Source: JABDIP01 sp965227455
GTDB lineage: Bacteria; Pseudomonadota; Alphaproteobacteria; DSM-16000; Inquilinaceae
Reading direction: 5' to 3'
NCBI GenBank assembly: GCA_965227455.1
Contig: OZ245752.1
Coordinates: 2,976,001 to 3,040,000, forward strand
Length of the DNA: 64,000 nt
The position numbers and the translations under genes are program-made. Every line of letters begins with the position of its first letter. The stretch's first letter is position 1. The notes below the pieces were generated by a model. The model did no database searches, was not told the DNA's origin, and saw nothing but the letters and a program-made list of their open reading frames with translations. This document shows positions 23,512-32,368 of this stretch, one piece after another.

Positions 23512-24498
23512 ATGTCGGACGTCCGCGCCCACGCGCACGGCCTTCTGAATCGCCTGATCGCCGCGCCGGAGACCGAGCTTGCGGCGCTGGCGAAGGAGTC
23601 CCTGACGCCGGACACGGCTTGGGACGTGGCGTTTCCGATCGACCGGCTCGACGGCGTCGACGCGGTCCTGGAGGGGCTGATCCTGCCCTTACGCCGTGCC
23701 CTGCCGCATGTCCGGCGCCGGGACGAGATCTTCATCGGCGGCCGCAACCGGCGCGGCAGCGGCGACTGGGTCGCGGCGGTGACCCACTACGTCGGAAACT
23801 TTACAGCGCCCCTGGTCGGCATCGCGCCCAGCGACCGGCTGGTGTTTCTGCGCTCAGGAGAATTCTACCGGCTGGAAGGCGGGCGCATCGCGGAGGCGAA
23901 GCTGATCATCGATTTCCTCGACCTGATGCGCCAAGCCGGCCGCTTCCCGCTGCCGCATATGCTGGGGACCGAGATGCTGTTCCCCGGCCCCGCCACCCAT
24001 GACGGGGTGCTGCCGGGCCATCGCGACCGGGGCGAAGCGAGCCTGGACGTGGTCGAAGCGATGCTGGCCGACCTCACCCATTACGATCCGGAGACCTTCC
24101 TCTCGGAAGGCCAGACCGGCCAGGGCGGATACTGGCACGAGGACATGCTGTGGTACGGGCCGGGCGGGATCGGCTCCAACTATCGCTGGTCGGGCTTCGT
24201 GAAGGACCACCGCGAGCCTTTTCTCATCGCCTTTCCCGACCGGGTGGGCGGCAACCATTATTGCCGTATCGGCGACGGCGACTACGCAGCGGTCGGCGGC
24301 TGGCCCTCCATGACCATGACTCACCAGGGCGACTATCTCGGCGTGAGGGCAACCGGCAAGGCGCTGACGCTCAGGGTGATGGATTTCTATCGCTGCGCCG
24401 ACGGTCGGATCATGGAGAACTGGGTGCTGCTCGACTATCTTGAGCTGTTCCACCAGATGGGCATCGACCTGGTGGCGAAGGCGGCCGAACTGGAATGA
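23512..24498 (+). CDS. tandem NTF2-like protein A
   Basis: A 328-residue protein made of two NTF2-like domains, about 10-145 and 175-320. The first ends GEFYRLEGGRIAEAKLIIDF, the second MDFYRCADGRIMENWVLLDY then HQMGID. The motif WYGPGGIG marks the start of the second domain core. There is no signal peptide. It is the first gene of the plus-strand unit, next to the paired operators, and overlaps the next NTF2-like gene by four bases (ATGA). The two halves are only distantly similar, so only one may be catalytic. Function unknown. Confidence 0.82.
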   Translation: MSDVRAHAHGLLNRLIAAPETELAALAKESLTPDTAWDVAFPIDRLDGVDAVLEGLILPLRRALPHVRRRDEIFIGGRNRRGSGDWVAAVTHYVGNFTAPLVGIAPSDRLVFLRSGEFYRLEGGRIAEAKLIIDFLDLMRQAGRFPLPHMLGTEMLFPGPATHDGVLPGHRDRGEASLDVVEAMLADLTHYDPETFLSEGQTGQGGYWHEDMLWYGPGGIGSNYRWSGFVKDHREPFLIAFPDRVGGNHYCRIGDGDYAAVGGWPSMTMTHQGDYLGVRATGKALTLRVMDFYRCADGRIMENWVLLDYLELFHQMGIDLVAKAAELE

Positions 24499-25481
24499 CC
24501 GTCGAGGCGGCAAAGGCGCTGGTCTGGGCGCTGTGGCAAGACCCGACGGGGCCGGTCTCCGGCGTCCCGAACCCGGAAGCGTTTTCCGACGATGTCGCAT
24601 TCCACGGTCCCGCCCCGATCGGAGAGATCCGGGGCCGCGACGCCCTGCAGGATCGGGTCTATGCACCGCTCGGCGAGGCGTTTGCCGGCGCCGAGCGCCT
24701 GCCCTATCTCCACCTGGGCGGCCATTTCGAAGGCGGCTGTTGGGTGGCGACAACCGGCGATATCGTCGGCGAGATGGCCGGTCCCTGGGTCGGCATCCCG
24801 CCGCCTCGCCATCCGGTCCGGTTGCGCTTCGGCGAGTTCTATCGGGTCGAAGATGGGCGGATCGTGGAGATCCGATGCCTGTTCGACATTCTCGGCCTCG
24901 CCGCCCAGGCGGGACACGCCTTGCTGCCGCCCTTCGAGGGCCGACCGGAGGTGCCGCCGGGTCCGGTGGCCGGCAACGGGCTCTGCCACGAACCGCAGGA
25001 GCCGGAAGAGACCGCCCGGACCCGCGACCTTGTCGAAGCGATGATCGGCGGCTGCAACCGGCTCGACGACCGCGGCCTCGCCAGCATGGGCATGGAAGCC
25101 TTCTGGCACCCGGACATGGTCTGGCACGGGCCCTGGGGCATCGGTTCCTGCTTCGGATTCCAGGAGTTCCAGGACTTCGCACAGGGCCCCTCTGTCGCCA
25201 GTTTTCCCGATCGTCGCGGCGGGCACCACCGCGCCCGCATCGCCGATGGCCCGACCGCCGCCTTCACCGGCTGGCCCAGCCTGCGCGGCACCTTCTCCGG
25301 CGCACCGTTCCACGGCCTGGAACCGACCGGCCGGCCGATCGGCATGAACCTTATGGATTTCTATGTCCGGCGCGGCGACAAGCTGCTGGAGAACTGGATC
25401 CTGATCGACCTGATCGATTTCTGGGCCCAATGCGGCGTCGACCTGCTCGCGGGTCTCGAAGAACCGGCGATGGCCAACTGA
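24495..25481 (+). CDS. tandem NTF2-like protein B
   Basis: A 328-residue homologue of the preceding protein with the same two-domain layout. FHGPAPIG appears near residue 35 and WHGPWGIG in the second half. The first domain ends GEFYRVEDGRIVEIRCLFDI, and the C-terminal part carries MNLMDFYVRRGDKLLENWIL followed by QCGVD. It overlaps the upstream gene by four bases and is 13 bases from the amidohydrolase gene. Adjacent retention of two such paralogues suggests successive steps, alternative stereoisomers or a heteromer; none can be proven from sequence. Confidence 0.82.
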   Translation: MTVEAAKALVWALWQDPTGPVSGVPNPEAFSDDVAFHGPAPIGEIRGRDALQDRVYAPLGEAFAGAERLPYLHLGGHFEGGCWVATTGDIVGEMAGPWVGIPPPRHPVRLRFGEFYRVEDGRIVEIRCLFDILGLAAQAGHALLPPFEGRPEVPPGPVAGNGLCHEPQEPEETARTRDLVEAMIGGCNRLDDRGLASMGMEAFWHPDMVWHGPWGIGSCFGFQEFQDFAQGPSVASFPDRRGGHHRARIADGPTAAFTGWPSLRGTFSGAPFHGLEPTGRPIGMNLMDFYVRRGDKLLENWILIDLIDFWAQCGVDLLAGLEEPAMAN

Positions 25482-25494
25482 TCCTGGAGGCACC

Positions 25495-26388
25495 ATGAGA
25501 CTAGACGCCCATCACCATCTCTGGGATCTGTCCGCCGTGTCCTACCCATGGCTGGAAGCACGCGGCGTGCGCCGCTTCTTCGGCGACCCGACCCCGATCC
25601 AGAGGGATTACCTGGTCGAGGAGTTCCGGCGCGACGCCGAGGTGGTCGGAGTCAACGCCTCGATCCACGTCCAGGCCGGCACGCCGTTCGGTTTGGACGA
25701 GGCGCGCTGGGTGCAGTCGGTGCATGACGGTCCCGGCGAAGGCCGGTTTCCCGCCGCCCAGGTCGCCCATTGCGACCTTGCCGCCGACGATGCCGAGGCG
25801 CAGCTCGATTTGCTGGCGGAGCTGCCGTCGGTACGTGGCATCCGTCAGATCGTCGGACGCTCCGCGGAAGAGGACCTCAAGACGGGAACCGGATCGCTGC
25901 TCGACGATCCGGCCTTCGAGCGGGGATTGCGGGCTGTCGCCGCACGCGGCTGGTCGTTCGATCTGCAGCTGCTGCCGGAGCAGATGGCCGCCGCCGCCCG
26001 GCTGCTGGAGCGCATCCCGGAGCTGCAGGTGGCGTTGTGCCATGCCGGATCGCCGCATGACCGCTCGGCCGACGGGCTGCGGTATTGGCGCCGGGAGCTC
26101 GCGCCGCTGGCCGACAATCCGGGCGTGGTCTGCAAGCTGTCCGGGCTCGGCATGTTCGAGCCCGATTGGAATGCGACATCGGTCGCGCCGATCGTCGAGG
26201 CGGTGCTCGAGGCGTTCGGCCCCCGCCGGTGCATGATTGGCTCGAATTTCCCGGTCGACAGCCTGACCTCCGGCTATGCCGATATCTGGCAGGCCTATGA
26301 GCACTTGCTCGACTCCCTCGAGCCGGACGACACGGCGCGCGTCTTCGGCGGAACGGCCCGGGCCTTCTATGCGATCGCCGGACAGTGA
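25495..26388 (+). CDS. amidohydrolase-family lactonase (fuconolactonase/PDC-lactonase-like)
   Basis: A 297-residue TIM-barrel metal-dependent hydrolase of the Amidohydro_2 family. The N-terminal metal motif HxH is at 6-8 (DAHHHLWD), a later His is in LCHAGSP, and SNFPVDSL carries the conserved Asp region near the C terminus. Characterised relatives open sugar lactones such as L-fuconolactone and rhamnonolactone, or 2-pyrone-4,6-dicarboxylate lactone. Here it lies between NTF2-like genes and near dehydrogenases, fitting lactone hydrolysis after sugar oxidation. A GGAGG ribosome-binding site precedes the ATG. Confidence 0.85.
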   Translation: MRLDAHHHLWDLSAVSYPWLEARGVRRFFGDPTPIQRDYLVEEFRRDAEVVGVNASIHVQAGTPFGLDEARWVQSVHDGPGEGRFPAAQVAHCDLAADDAEAQLDLLAELPSVRGIRQIVGRSAEEDLKTGTGSLLDDPAFERGLRAVAARGWSFDLQLLPEQMAAAARLLERIPELQVALCHAGSPHDRSADGLRYWRRELAPLADNPGVVCKLSGLGMFEPDWNATSVAPIVEAVLEAFGPRRCMIGSNFPVDSLTSGYADIWQAYEHLLDSLEPDDTARVFGGTARAFYAIAGQ

Positions 26389-26411
26389 TCGGAAACGGAG
26401 GTGAACAGCGC

Positions 26412-27437
26412 ATGGCGGATGACATCCACTCCGGGAACAAGGCGGTAATTCGGCCGCTCCGTCAGGTGCTTTACGACTATGAGCCGGGCGCCGTGCGTGC
26501 CGCCCTGTCAAACGTCTTCGACCGCGATGCGACGGTGCGCCTCGCCTATCCCTTCGAGGACCTCGATGGTCCGGAGGGCCTCTACGAGGAGGCGTTTCTT
26601 CCCCTGGCCACGGCCTTCCCAGATCTCGAACGCCGCGACACCATCGTCATGGCCGGCGCTTCGGAACGCGGCAATGACTGGGTGGGCTGCTGCGGCTACT
26701 ACACGGGCACCTTCGTGCGACCCTGGCTCGATATCCCGCCGACCGGCCATCAGGCGGCCATGCGGTTCCATGAGTTCTTCCGGGTGGTGGACGGCCGGGT
26801 CGTGGAGATGCAGGCACTGTGGGACCTGCCCGAGGTGATGATGCAGGCGCAGGCCTGGCCCATGGCGCCGAGCCTCGGCCGGGAATGGCATGTGCCGGCG
26901 CCAGCCACGATGGACGGCATCGTGCCGGCCCCCCATGACGAAGACCGGTCCGAGGCGAGCCGCAAGCTGGTCTCCGACATGCTCGCGGCGCTCGGCGAAT
27001 TCGCCACCGGCGGCGTCGAGGCGATGCGGCTGGAGGAGTATTGGCATCCGCGATTCAGCTGGTATGGCCCCTCTGGGATCGGCACCGGCCGCGGCATCGA
27101 CGGGTTTCGCAACTGGCACCAGATCCCGTTCCTGAACGCCATGCCGGATCGCATCGGCACCCTCGGCCGCGGCGACCTGTTCGGCGACGGCGACTATGTG
27201 GGCTTCACCGCCTGGCCCGGCATGCGGGCCACGATCACCGGCGATGGTTGGCTCGGCATCGCCGCCAGCGGCCAGGAGGTGACCATGCGCAGCCTCGACT
27301 TTTGGCGCTGCGAGAACGGCCTGATCCGGGAGAACTGGGTGCTGGTCGACCTGCTGGATGTGTTCCACCAGATCGGCGTCGACGTCCTGGGGCGGATGCG
27401 CGAATTCAACAAGGCGCGCCCGTTCCCCGCCCGCTGA
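26412..27437 (+). CDS. tandem NTF2-like protein C
   Basis: A 341-residue two-domain NTF2-like protein. The ATG at 26412 follows a strong GGAGGTGA ribosome-binding site and is preferred over a GTG at 26385. The first domain ends FFRVVDGRVVEMQALWDLPE; the second contains WYGPSGIG and ends SLDFWRCENGLIRENWVLVD followed by HQIGVDV. It is the third tandem NTF2-like gene of this plus-strand unit. No signal peptide or membrane segment. Function unknown, with the same range of possible chemistry as its paralogues. Confidence 0.82.
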   Translation: MADDIHSGNKAVIRPLRQVLYDYEPGAVRAALSNVFDRDATVRLAYPFEDLDGPEGLYEEAFLPLATAFPDLERRDTIVMAGASERGNDWVGCCGYYTGTFVRPWLDIPPTGHQAAMRFHEFFRVVDGRVVEMQALWDLPEVMMQAQAWPMAPSLGREWHVPAPATMDGIVPAPHDEDRSEASRKLVSDMLAALGEFATGGVEAMRLEEYWHPRFSWYGPSGIGTGRGIDGFRNWHQIPFLNAMPDRIGTLGRGDLFGDGDYVGFTAWPGMRATITGDGWLGIAASGQEVTMRSLDFWRCENGLIRENWVLVDLLDVFHQIGVDVLGRMREFNKARPFPAR

Positions 27438-27467
27438 TCGACCCGGGAAAAAAGGGGGCGGCCTGAC

Positions 27468-27498
27468 AATCCGGCCCGGACCGGCGGCGAGCCGGATT
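27468..27498 (+). terminator. possible attenuator or terminator after NTF2-like gene C
   Basis: AATCCGGC at 27468-27475 and GCCGGATT at 27491-27498 form a perfect 8-bp inverted repeat 31 bases after the stop of the NTF2-like gene C, in the 214-base gap before the TRAP binding-protein gene. Only a short T-containing run (TTTG) follows, so termination may be partial. Confidence 0.35.
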
Positions 27499-27651
27499 TG
27501 CGTCGGTATCCGCGGCGACCTAACATCCGATGTGAAACAACGGCCGACGGGCCGGCGGGCATCGCCGTAGCGTTGCGCCGACAATAAGAAATGCTTCGGC
27601 CGCGGTATCGTTCCGGCGGGCCGGATGCGGTCTTGAAAGGGAGATGCACTC

Positions 27652-28674
27652 ATGAGGTTGTCCGGGTTGGTACTGGCCGTTGGCGCGGCGGCATTGCTGT
27701 CGCAGTTTGCCGGCATGAACGCCCTTGCGGCGGAATTCGAATGGAAATTCAACAACGGGCTGCCGGAGACCCGTAATGAATCGCAGGAGCTGAATGCCTT
27801 CGCCGAGGCGGTCGCCGAGGCAACCGATGGCCGGCTCGAAATCCAGGTCTTCCACGGTGGCTCGCTCGGGCTCAAGAACGAGGACGTGCTGCGGTGGCTG
27901 CCATCCGGAGTCAGCGAAATGGGCCTCGTATGGGCCAATTATGTGGGTCGCGACGCGCCGGAATTGAACGCGATCTACATCCAGGGCTCGGTCGGGTCGC
28001 CAGAGGAGCATCTGCGGGCCCTGCCGGTCATCCGCGACATCTACGAACAGGAATTCGGCGAATGGGGCATCGTCGCCGCCGGGTTTATGGCGCTGCCCAT
28101 GTTGGAGGCATCGATCTTCTGTGCCGATGCGCCGGTCCGCACGCTGGCCGATCTGCAGGGGCTGAAACTGCGGGTGTGGAGCAAGGATCAGGTGGACACG
28201 TTCGAACGGCTGGGCGTGTCGGCCCAGATTATCCCGCAGACCGAGATGTACGTGGCGCTGCAGACCGGTGTCGTCGACTGCGCGGTCTATCCGGCGCTCT
28301 TCGCCCACACCGTGTCGCTGCAGGAGGTGGCGGGCTACGCCTCCTATCTCTATCCGATCGCCAGCCTGCCCTATGTGCTTGGGGTCTCGCAGGAGAAATG
28401 GGCCGCCCTGCCCGACGACCTGCAGCAGGCGGTGACGGATGCGGCGGCCGAGACCTGGTCGCGGACCAACGAATACGCGGACGACCACGAGAACGAGCTC
28501 AACGCCCGGGCGAACCTAGGCGAGCAGGGCGTGGAATGGCTGGACGATTTCCCGGCCGAGGACCAACGGGCCTTCCTGGACGCCGCCGCGGAAACCTGGC
28601 TCGCCGCCGCCAACGAGGCCGGCGGCAAGGCGCCTGACTATCGCGCTCGTGTGCTGGAGGCGATCGGGCGCTAG
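27652..28674 (+). CDS. TRAP transporter substrate-binding protein (DctP family)
   Basis: A 340-residue periplasmic binding protein of the DctP family, with a signal peptide ending near ALA-AEF (about residue 24). Typical features include FPGGSLG-like FHGGSLGLKNEDVL, the core motif LADLQGLKLRVWS in which the Arg usually pairs with a ligand carboxylate, and LQTGVVDCAVYP. TRAP systems import organic acids, including sugar acids and keto acids, using a Na+ or H+ gradient. It is followed by small and large permease genes. Position after the NTF2-like/lactonase genes suggests import of a related acid (inference). Confidence 0.92.
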   Translation: MRLSGLVLAVGAAALLSQFAGMNALAAEFEWKFNNGLPETRNESQELNAFAEAVAEATDGRLEIQVFHGGSLGLKNEDVLRWLPSGVSEMGLVWANYVGRDAPELNAIYIQGSVGSPEEHLRALPVIRDIYEQEFGEWGIVAAGFMALPMLEASIFCADAPVRTLADLQGLKLRVWSKDQVDTFERLGVSAQIIPQTEMYVALQTGVVDCAVYPALFAHTVSLQEVAGYASYLYPIASLPYVLGVSQEKWAALPDDLQQAVTDAAAETWSRTNEYADDHENELNARANLGEQGVEWLDDFPAEDQRAFLDAAAETWLAAANEAGGKAPDYRARVLEAIGR

Positions 28675-28709
28675 ACGGTACGCCAATCTGGCGGGGCGGA
28701 CACGCGGCC

Positions 28710-29210
28710 GTGCGAGCGCTGGATAGCTGCCTGGGCATGACGGCCGCAGGCCTCGCCGTCCTGGCGGCGGCGTGTGCCTTCGGCATGGTGGCGTTGGTGG
28801 TGCTGAGCGTGGCCATGCGGCACATGGCCAACGCCCCTTTCCGCTTCACCGAGGAACTCGTCGGCCTACTTTTGTGCGCCACCCTGTTCCTGGCGCTGCC
28901 GCAAGTGACGTTGTCCGGCAGCCATGTCCGGGTCGATCTGCTGCGACGCTATCTGGGGCCGCGCGGCGGCGCGATCCTCGGTGTGCTTGCGACGGCGGTG
29001 ATGGTCGCCTTCTGTCTTTGGTTCACTATCGAGGCCATGCCCTGGCTCGACTTCGCGTTTCGGCGCAGCCTCAAATCCGAGGCCTCGCGACTTCTCCTGT
29101 ACCCGTGGATGGCTACGGTTCCGCTGTCGCTCGCCCTGTCCGGGCTCTGCGCGCTCTACCGACTTGCAAGGCCCGCAGCGAACCGGTCCGGCGACCGGAT
29201 TGACGCCTAG
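28710..29210 (+). CDS. TRAP transporter small permease (DctQ family)
   Basis: A 166-residue protein with four membrane helices, the expected size and topology for a DctQ subunit. The conserved stretch RFTEELVGLLLCATLFLALP contains the family Glu-Glu, and SGSHVRVDLL is the typical following motif. The start is given as GTG at 28710; an ATG at 28737 is a possible alternative. It lies 35 bases after the binding-protein gene and 26 before the large permease gene, forming the standard three-gene unit. Confidence 0.9.
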   Translation: MRALDSCLGMTAAGLAVLAAACAFGMVALVVLSVAMRHMANAPFRFTEELVGLLLCATLFLALPQVTLSGSHVRVDLLRRYLGPRGGAILGVLATAVMVAFCLWFTIEAMPWLDFAFRRSLKSEASRLLLYPWMATVPLSLALSGLCALYRLARPAANRSGDRIDA

Positions 29211-29236
29211 GTCCCGGCCGGCCACGAATTCCGGAC

Positions 29237-30526
29237 ATGTTCTGGCCCAGCCTGCTTGCGTCCCTCACATTGACCGCCGTCACCGGCGCGGCGCTGGGTG
29301 CGGCGCTCGGCCTGACCGGGCTGATCATCCTGCATTTCTTCGCCGGCGGCGCCACCTTCCTGGCGCTCGACGCGGTCTGGAACGCGTTCAACAGCTTCAC
29401 CTTGAGCGCCATTCCGTTGTTCATCCTGCTCGGGGAGATCTTGCTTCAGAGCGGCATCAGCCGGCGGGTCTACACCGCGCTTTCGCCGGTGTTCCAGCGC
29501 GTTCCCGGCGGTCTGCTTCACACCAATATCGCCGTGTGCACGGTGTTCGGCGCGGTGAGCGGGTCGAGCATGTCGACCGCTGCCGCCGTCGGCGCGGTGG
29601 CCTATCCGGAGATGGCGCGCCTGGGCTATCACAAGTCGACCGTCGTCGGCAGCCTGGCCGGTGGCGGCACCCTCGGCCTCCTGATCCCGCCCAGCCTGTC
29701 GCTGCTGATCTACGGCGCCCTGACGGAGACCTCCATCGGCCGCCTGTTCATGGCCGGCATCCTGCCGGGGCTGATGATGAGCGCCCTGTTCATGGCGTAC
29801 ATCTATGTTCGCTGCGCCCGCGACCGCTCCCTCTATCCGGCCGGCGGAGCCCGGGACACCCTGGCCGCCGTGCTGAAGGGGCTGGCGGCCATCTGGCCGG
29901 TCGTCCTGCTCATCGTCGCCGTCATGGGCAGCATCGTGCTCGGCATCGCGACACCGACGGAGGCGGCCGGCGTCGGCGTTGCCGCGGCGGCGCTGATCTC
30001 GGCGATCTGGGGCGACCTGACGTTCAAGGGGCTGATGGCAAGCCTTCATCGCTCGGTGCTGACATACGCCGCCATCGGCTTCGTCGTGCTGGGCGCCGTC
30101 ATCCTGGCGCAGTCAGTCGCCATCCTCGGCGTTCCCCAGGCCCTGCTGGAGACGGTCCGGCAGAGCGGGCTCGACGCCTATGCCGTGCTGGTTATCGTCG
30201 TCGCAATCTACGTGCTGCTCGGCTGCCTGTTCGACGGGCTGTCGCTGATGATCATGACCCTGCCCATCGTCTTCCCGCTGCTGACGGGGCTTGGATTTGA
30301 CGCCATCTGGCTGGGGGTGCTGATCACCATCATGATCGAGATCGGCCAGGTCACCCCTCCGGTCGGTCTCAACCTCTCGGTGCTGGTGGCCATCACCAAG
30401 GACGAGGTTGGCCTGGGCCGCGCTGCCATCGCGACCATCCCATATTGGCTGTTGATGCTGGCTGGAGTCGTGCTGCTGACGCTCTTCCCACAGCTTGCAT
30501 TGGTGCTCCCGGAAGCGGTGTTCTGA
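29237..30526 (+). CDS. TRAP transporter large permease (DctM family)
   Basis: A 429-residue protein with about 12 membrane segments, standard for DctM. Recognisable family motifs are FGAVSGSSMSTAAAVGAVAY, GGGTLGLLIPPSLSLLIYG, ATPTEAAGVG and VTPPVGLNLSVL. It forms the secondary-transport channel that works with the DctP and DctQ subunits upstream. It is the last gene on the plus strand before a convergent aldo/keto reductase gene, with 111 bases between the two stops and no strong terminator seen there. Confidence 0.93.
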   Translation: MFWPSLLASLTLTAVTGAALGAALGLTGLIILHFFAGGATFLALDAVWNAFNSFTLSAIPLFILLGEILLQSGISRRVYTALSPVFQRVPGGLLHTNIAVCTVFGAVSGSSMSTAAAVGAVAYPEMARLGYHKSTVVGSLAGGGTLGLLIPPSLSLLIYGALTETSIGRLFMAGILPGLMMSALFMAYIYVRCARDRSLYPAGGARDTLAAVLKGLAAIWPVVLLIVAVMGSIVLGIATPTEAAGVGVAAAALISAIWGDLTFKGLMASLHRSVLTYAAIGFVVLGAVILAQSVAILGVPQALLETVRQSGLDAYAVLVIVVAIYVLLGCLFDGLSLMIMTLPIVFPLLTGLGFDAIWLGVLITIMIEIGQVTPPVGLNLSVLVAITKDEVGLGRAAIATIPYWLLMLAGVVLLTLFPQLALVLPEAVF

Positions 30527-30637
30527 ATGCACTACCGGGCATCCGGCCGCCGAGGCCTCACCCGGTCGGTCCGACCAGCGGCATCGGCAGCATCTGGCGC
30601 ACCTTCATCGGTGCCCGTTCGGTTCAATGTCGTCGCG

Positions 30638-31651
30638 TCACGGCGTCGGCGCCTCTTCCCGCAGCAGGCCCTGGCCCTTCAGGTCCGACCAGAACCCGGA
30701 CGGGATCGGGTGTGAGATCCAGGCCAGGTTCTGTTCCAGCTGCGCCACCGTGCGGGTGCCCGGGACGATGGTCGGGACCGCCGGGTGGGCCAGCACGAAT
30801 TGCAGGGCGGCGGCCGGCAGCGGCACGTCGTATTCGCGGCACACCTGCTCCATCTTGGACACCGTATCCATGATCTCCGGCGGCGCCGGGGCGTAGTTGT
30901 ATTTGGCGCCCTCCTTGGCGCCGGTTGCCAGGATGCCGCTGTTGAAGCCGCCTCCGACCACGACGGCCGCACCGCGCTCCTCGCAAAGCGGCAGGAACTT
31001 GTCGAGCGAGTCCTGCTCCAGCAGGGTATAGCGGCCGGCCAGCAGGAAGCAGTCGAAGTCCCGCTCCACCAGGGCCTGGTGGCAGACCTCCCACTCGTTC
31101 ACCCCGACGCCGATCGCCTTTACGACGCCTTCCGAGCGCAGCTTCTCCAGCGCCTTCCAGCAGCCGTCCATCGCCTCGCGGAACACCTCCGGCTGGTCGT
31201 CGCCGCGGGTGAACACGTCGATGTCATGGATGAAGAGGATGTCGATGTGCTCCAGCGCCAGGCGCTGCAGGGAATCCTCGAAGGACCGCATGGTGCCGTC
31301 ATAGGAATAGTCGAACTCCATCACGAAGGGCAGCGCGTCGACCCAGGGTGTGAAGTCGATCTCGGAGCGTTTGGCCGGCTTCAGGATCCGGCCGACCTTC
31401 GAGGACACCACGAACTGATCACGCGGCTTCCAGCGCAGGGAATGGCCGACCCGGGCCTCCGACAGCCCGTGTCCGTACATCGGCGCGGTATCGAAATAGC
31501 GCAGGCCCGCCTCCCAGGATCGCTGGATCATGGCGTCGGATTCCTGCTCGCTGATCGGCCGGAAGATGTTGCCGATCGGTGCGGCCCCGAAGCCCATTGC
31601 GGTGACGTATACATCGACGCGCCCGAACTTGTTCTGCTGTGCCGGATCCAT
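30638..31651 (-). CDS. aldo/keto reductase (D-threo-aldose/L-fucose dehydrogenase-like)
   Basis: A 337-residue AKR. The catalytic tetrad is visible as Asp54 and Tyr59 (FDTAPMYGHG), Lys85 (SSKVGR) and His142 (FIHDID). The overall pattern, including GRYTLLEQDSLDKFLPLCEE and VPTIVPGTRTVAQLEQNL, matches the group that oxidises aldoses such as L-fucose or D-threo-aldoses to lactones with NAD(P). It is monocistronic. A 14-bp perfect palindrome 51-65 bases upstream of the ATG is a likely operator. Together with the lactonase-like amidohydrolase it suggests an aldose-to-lactone-to-acid route. Confidence 0.88.
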   Translation of the reverse strand: MDPAQQNKFGRVDVYVTAMGFGAAPIGNIFRPISEQESDAMIQRSWEAGLRYFDTAPMYGHGLSEARVGHSLRWKPRDQFVVSSKVGRILKPAKRSEIDFTPWVDALPFVMEFDYSYDGTMRSFEDSLQRLALEHIDILFIHDIDVFTRGDDQPEVFREAMDGCWKALEKLRSEGVVKAIGVGVNEWEVCHQALVERDFDCFLLAGRYTLLEQDSLDKFLPLCEERGAAVVVGGGFNSGILATGAKEGAKYNYAPAPPEIMDTVSKMEQVCREYDVPLPAAALQFVLAHPAVPTIVPGTRTVAQLEQNLAWISHPIPSGFWSDLKGQGLLREEAPTP

Positions 31652-31702
31652 GAGTCCCTCCCCGCCAGGCGGCTGCCTGGATGCCTTGCATGGTCTGTGA
31701 AT

Positions 31703-31716
31703 TAACCGTACGGTTA
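31703..31716. promoter_or_regulatory. palindromic operator candidate upstream of the aldo/keto reductase
   Basis: TAACCGTACGGTTA is a perfect 14-bp palindrome in the region between the AKR gene (minus) and the MaoC-like gene (plus). It lies about 52 bases upstream of the AKR ATG, a usual place for a repressor site. No regulator gene is adjacent, so the cognate protein, perhaps TetR- or GntR-type, is encoded elsewhere. Confidence 0.45.
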
Positions 31717-31882
31717 CTTATAGACCCTGCCGCCAGGCCGATTCAAGGCCCCGTTTCGTCACCCCGGCAACTGGGTTCCGGGCGCCCAAGACCAATTGCG
31801 GCGGCTGAGTTGACCGCGCCGGTTGCAGGAGGATCGAAACGCCCATAAGTAACTGATTGGGTGATAACAGGAGGCTATTGAC

Positions 31883-32368
31883 GTGCCAGTTCCATGCAAG
31901 GTGGGGGAGTCCAGCCGGTTTCGTAAGACCGTCTCGGAGTCGGACGTCTATCTGTTCGCGGGCATCTCCGGCGATTTTGCGCCGAACCATGTCGATGAGG
32001 AGTTCATGCGGCGCGAGGGTACAGACGGCTCTGCCGAGACCGGAGGGCGGATTGCCCATGGCGCCTTGCTGGTCGCCTACATGTCCGCCGCGTCGACCCG
32101 GCTTTTCGAACCCTATTGGAGCGACGAAGCGAGCGAGGTGCCGGTCTCGGCGGGCTATGACCGCATCCGCTTCCTGAAGCCGGTCGCCATCGGCGACACG
32201 GTCACGGTGACCTACACGGTGTCGTCGGTCGACGCCGAGCGCGGTCGCGCGCTTGCGGCGATCGAGGTGCGCAACCAGCGTGACGAGCTGGTCGCGGTCG
32301 CCACCCACCTTTCCGCCTTTCCGTCGCGCACGAAGCTGTTCGCCGATCAGCCCGCGCCAGGGCATTGA
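31883..32368 (+). CDS. MaoC-like hydratase
   Basis: A 161-residue hot-dog-fold protein of the MaoC family. The hydratase-2 pattern is present: AGISGDFAPNHVDEEFM with the catalytic Asp and His positions, then GGRIAHGALLVAYMSA. The start is GTG at 31883, behind an AGGAGG ribosome-binding site. Family members hydrate enoyl-CoA or related C=C bonds, for example mesaconyl- or enoyl-CoA. It is coupled by one base (TGATG) to the Dabb-protein gene. Substrate unknown. Confidence 0.87.
   Translation: MPVPCKVGESSRFRKTVSESDVYLFAGISGDFAPNHVDEEFMRREGTDGSAETGGRIAHGALLVAYMSAASTRLFEPYWSDEASEVPVSAGYDRIRFLKPVAIGDTVTVTYTVSSVDAERGRALAAIEVRNQRDELVAVATHLSAFPSRTKLFADQPAPGH

Noticed and set aside
30553..30576. Short similarity between the dctM/AKR gap and the 3' end of the dehydrogenase at 32771-32794 (shared CCTCACCCGGTCGGT)
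   Set aside because: Only about 20 bases, both overlapping low-complexity GC sequence; not enough to claim a repeat family or a gene relic.
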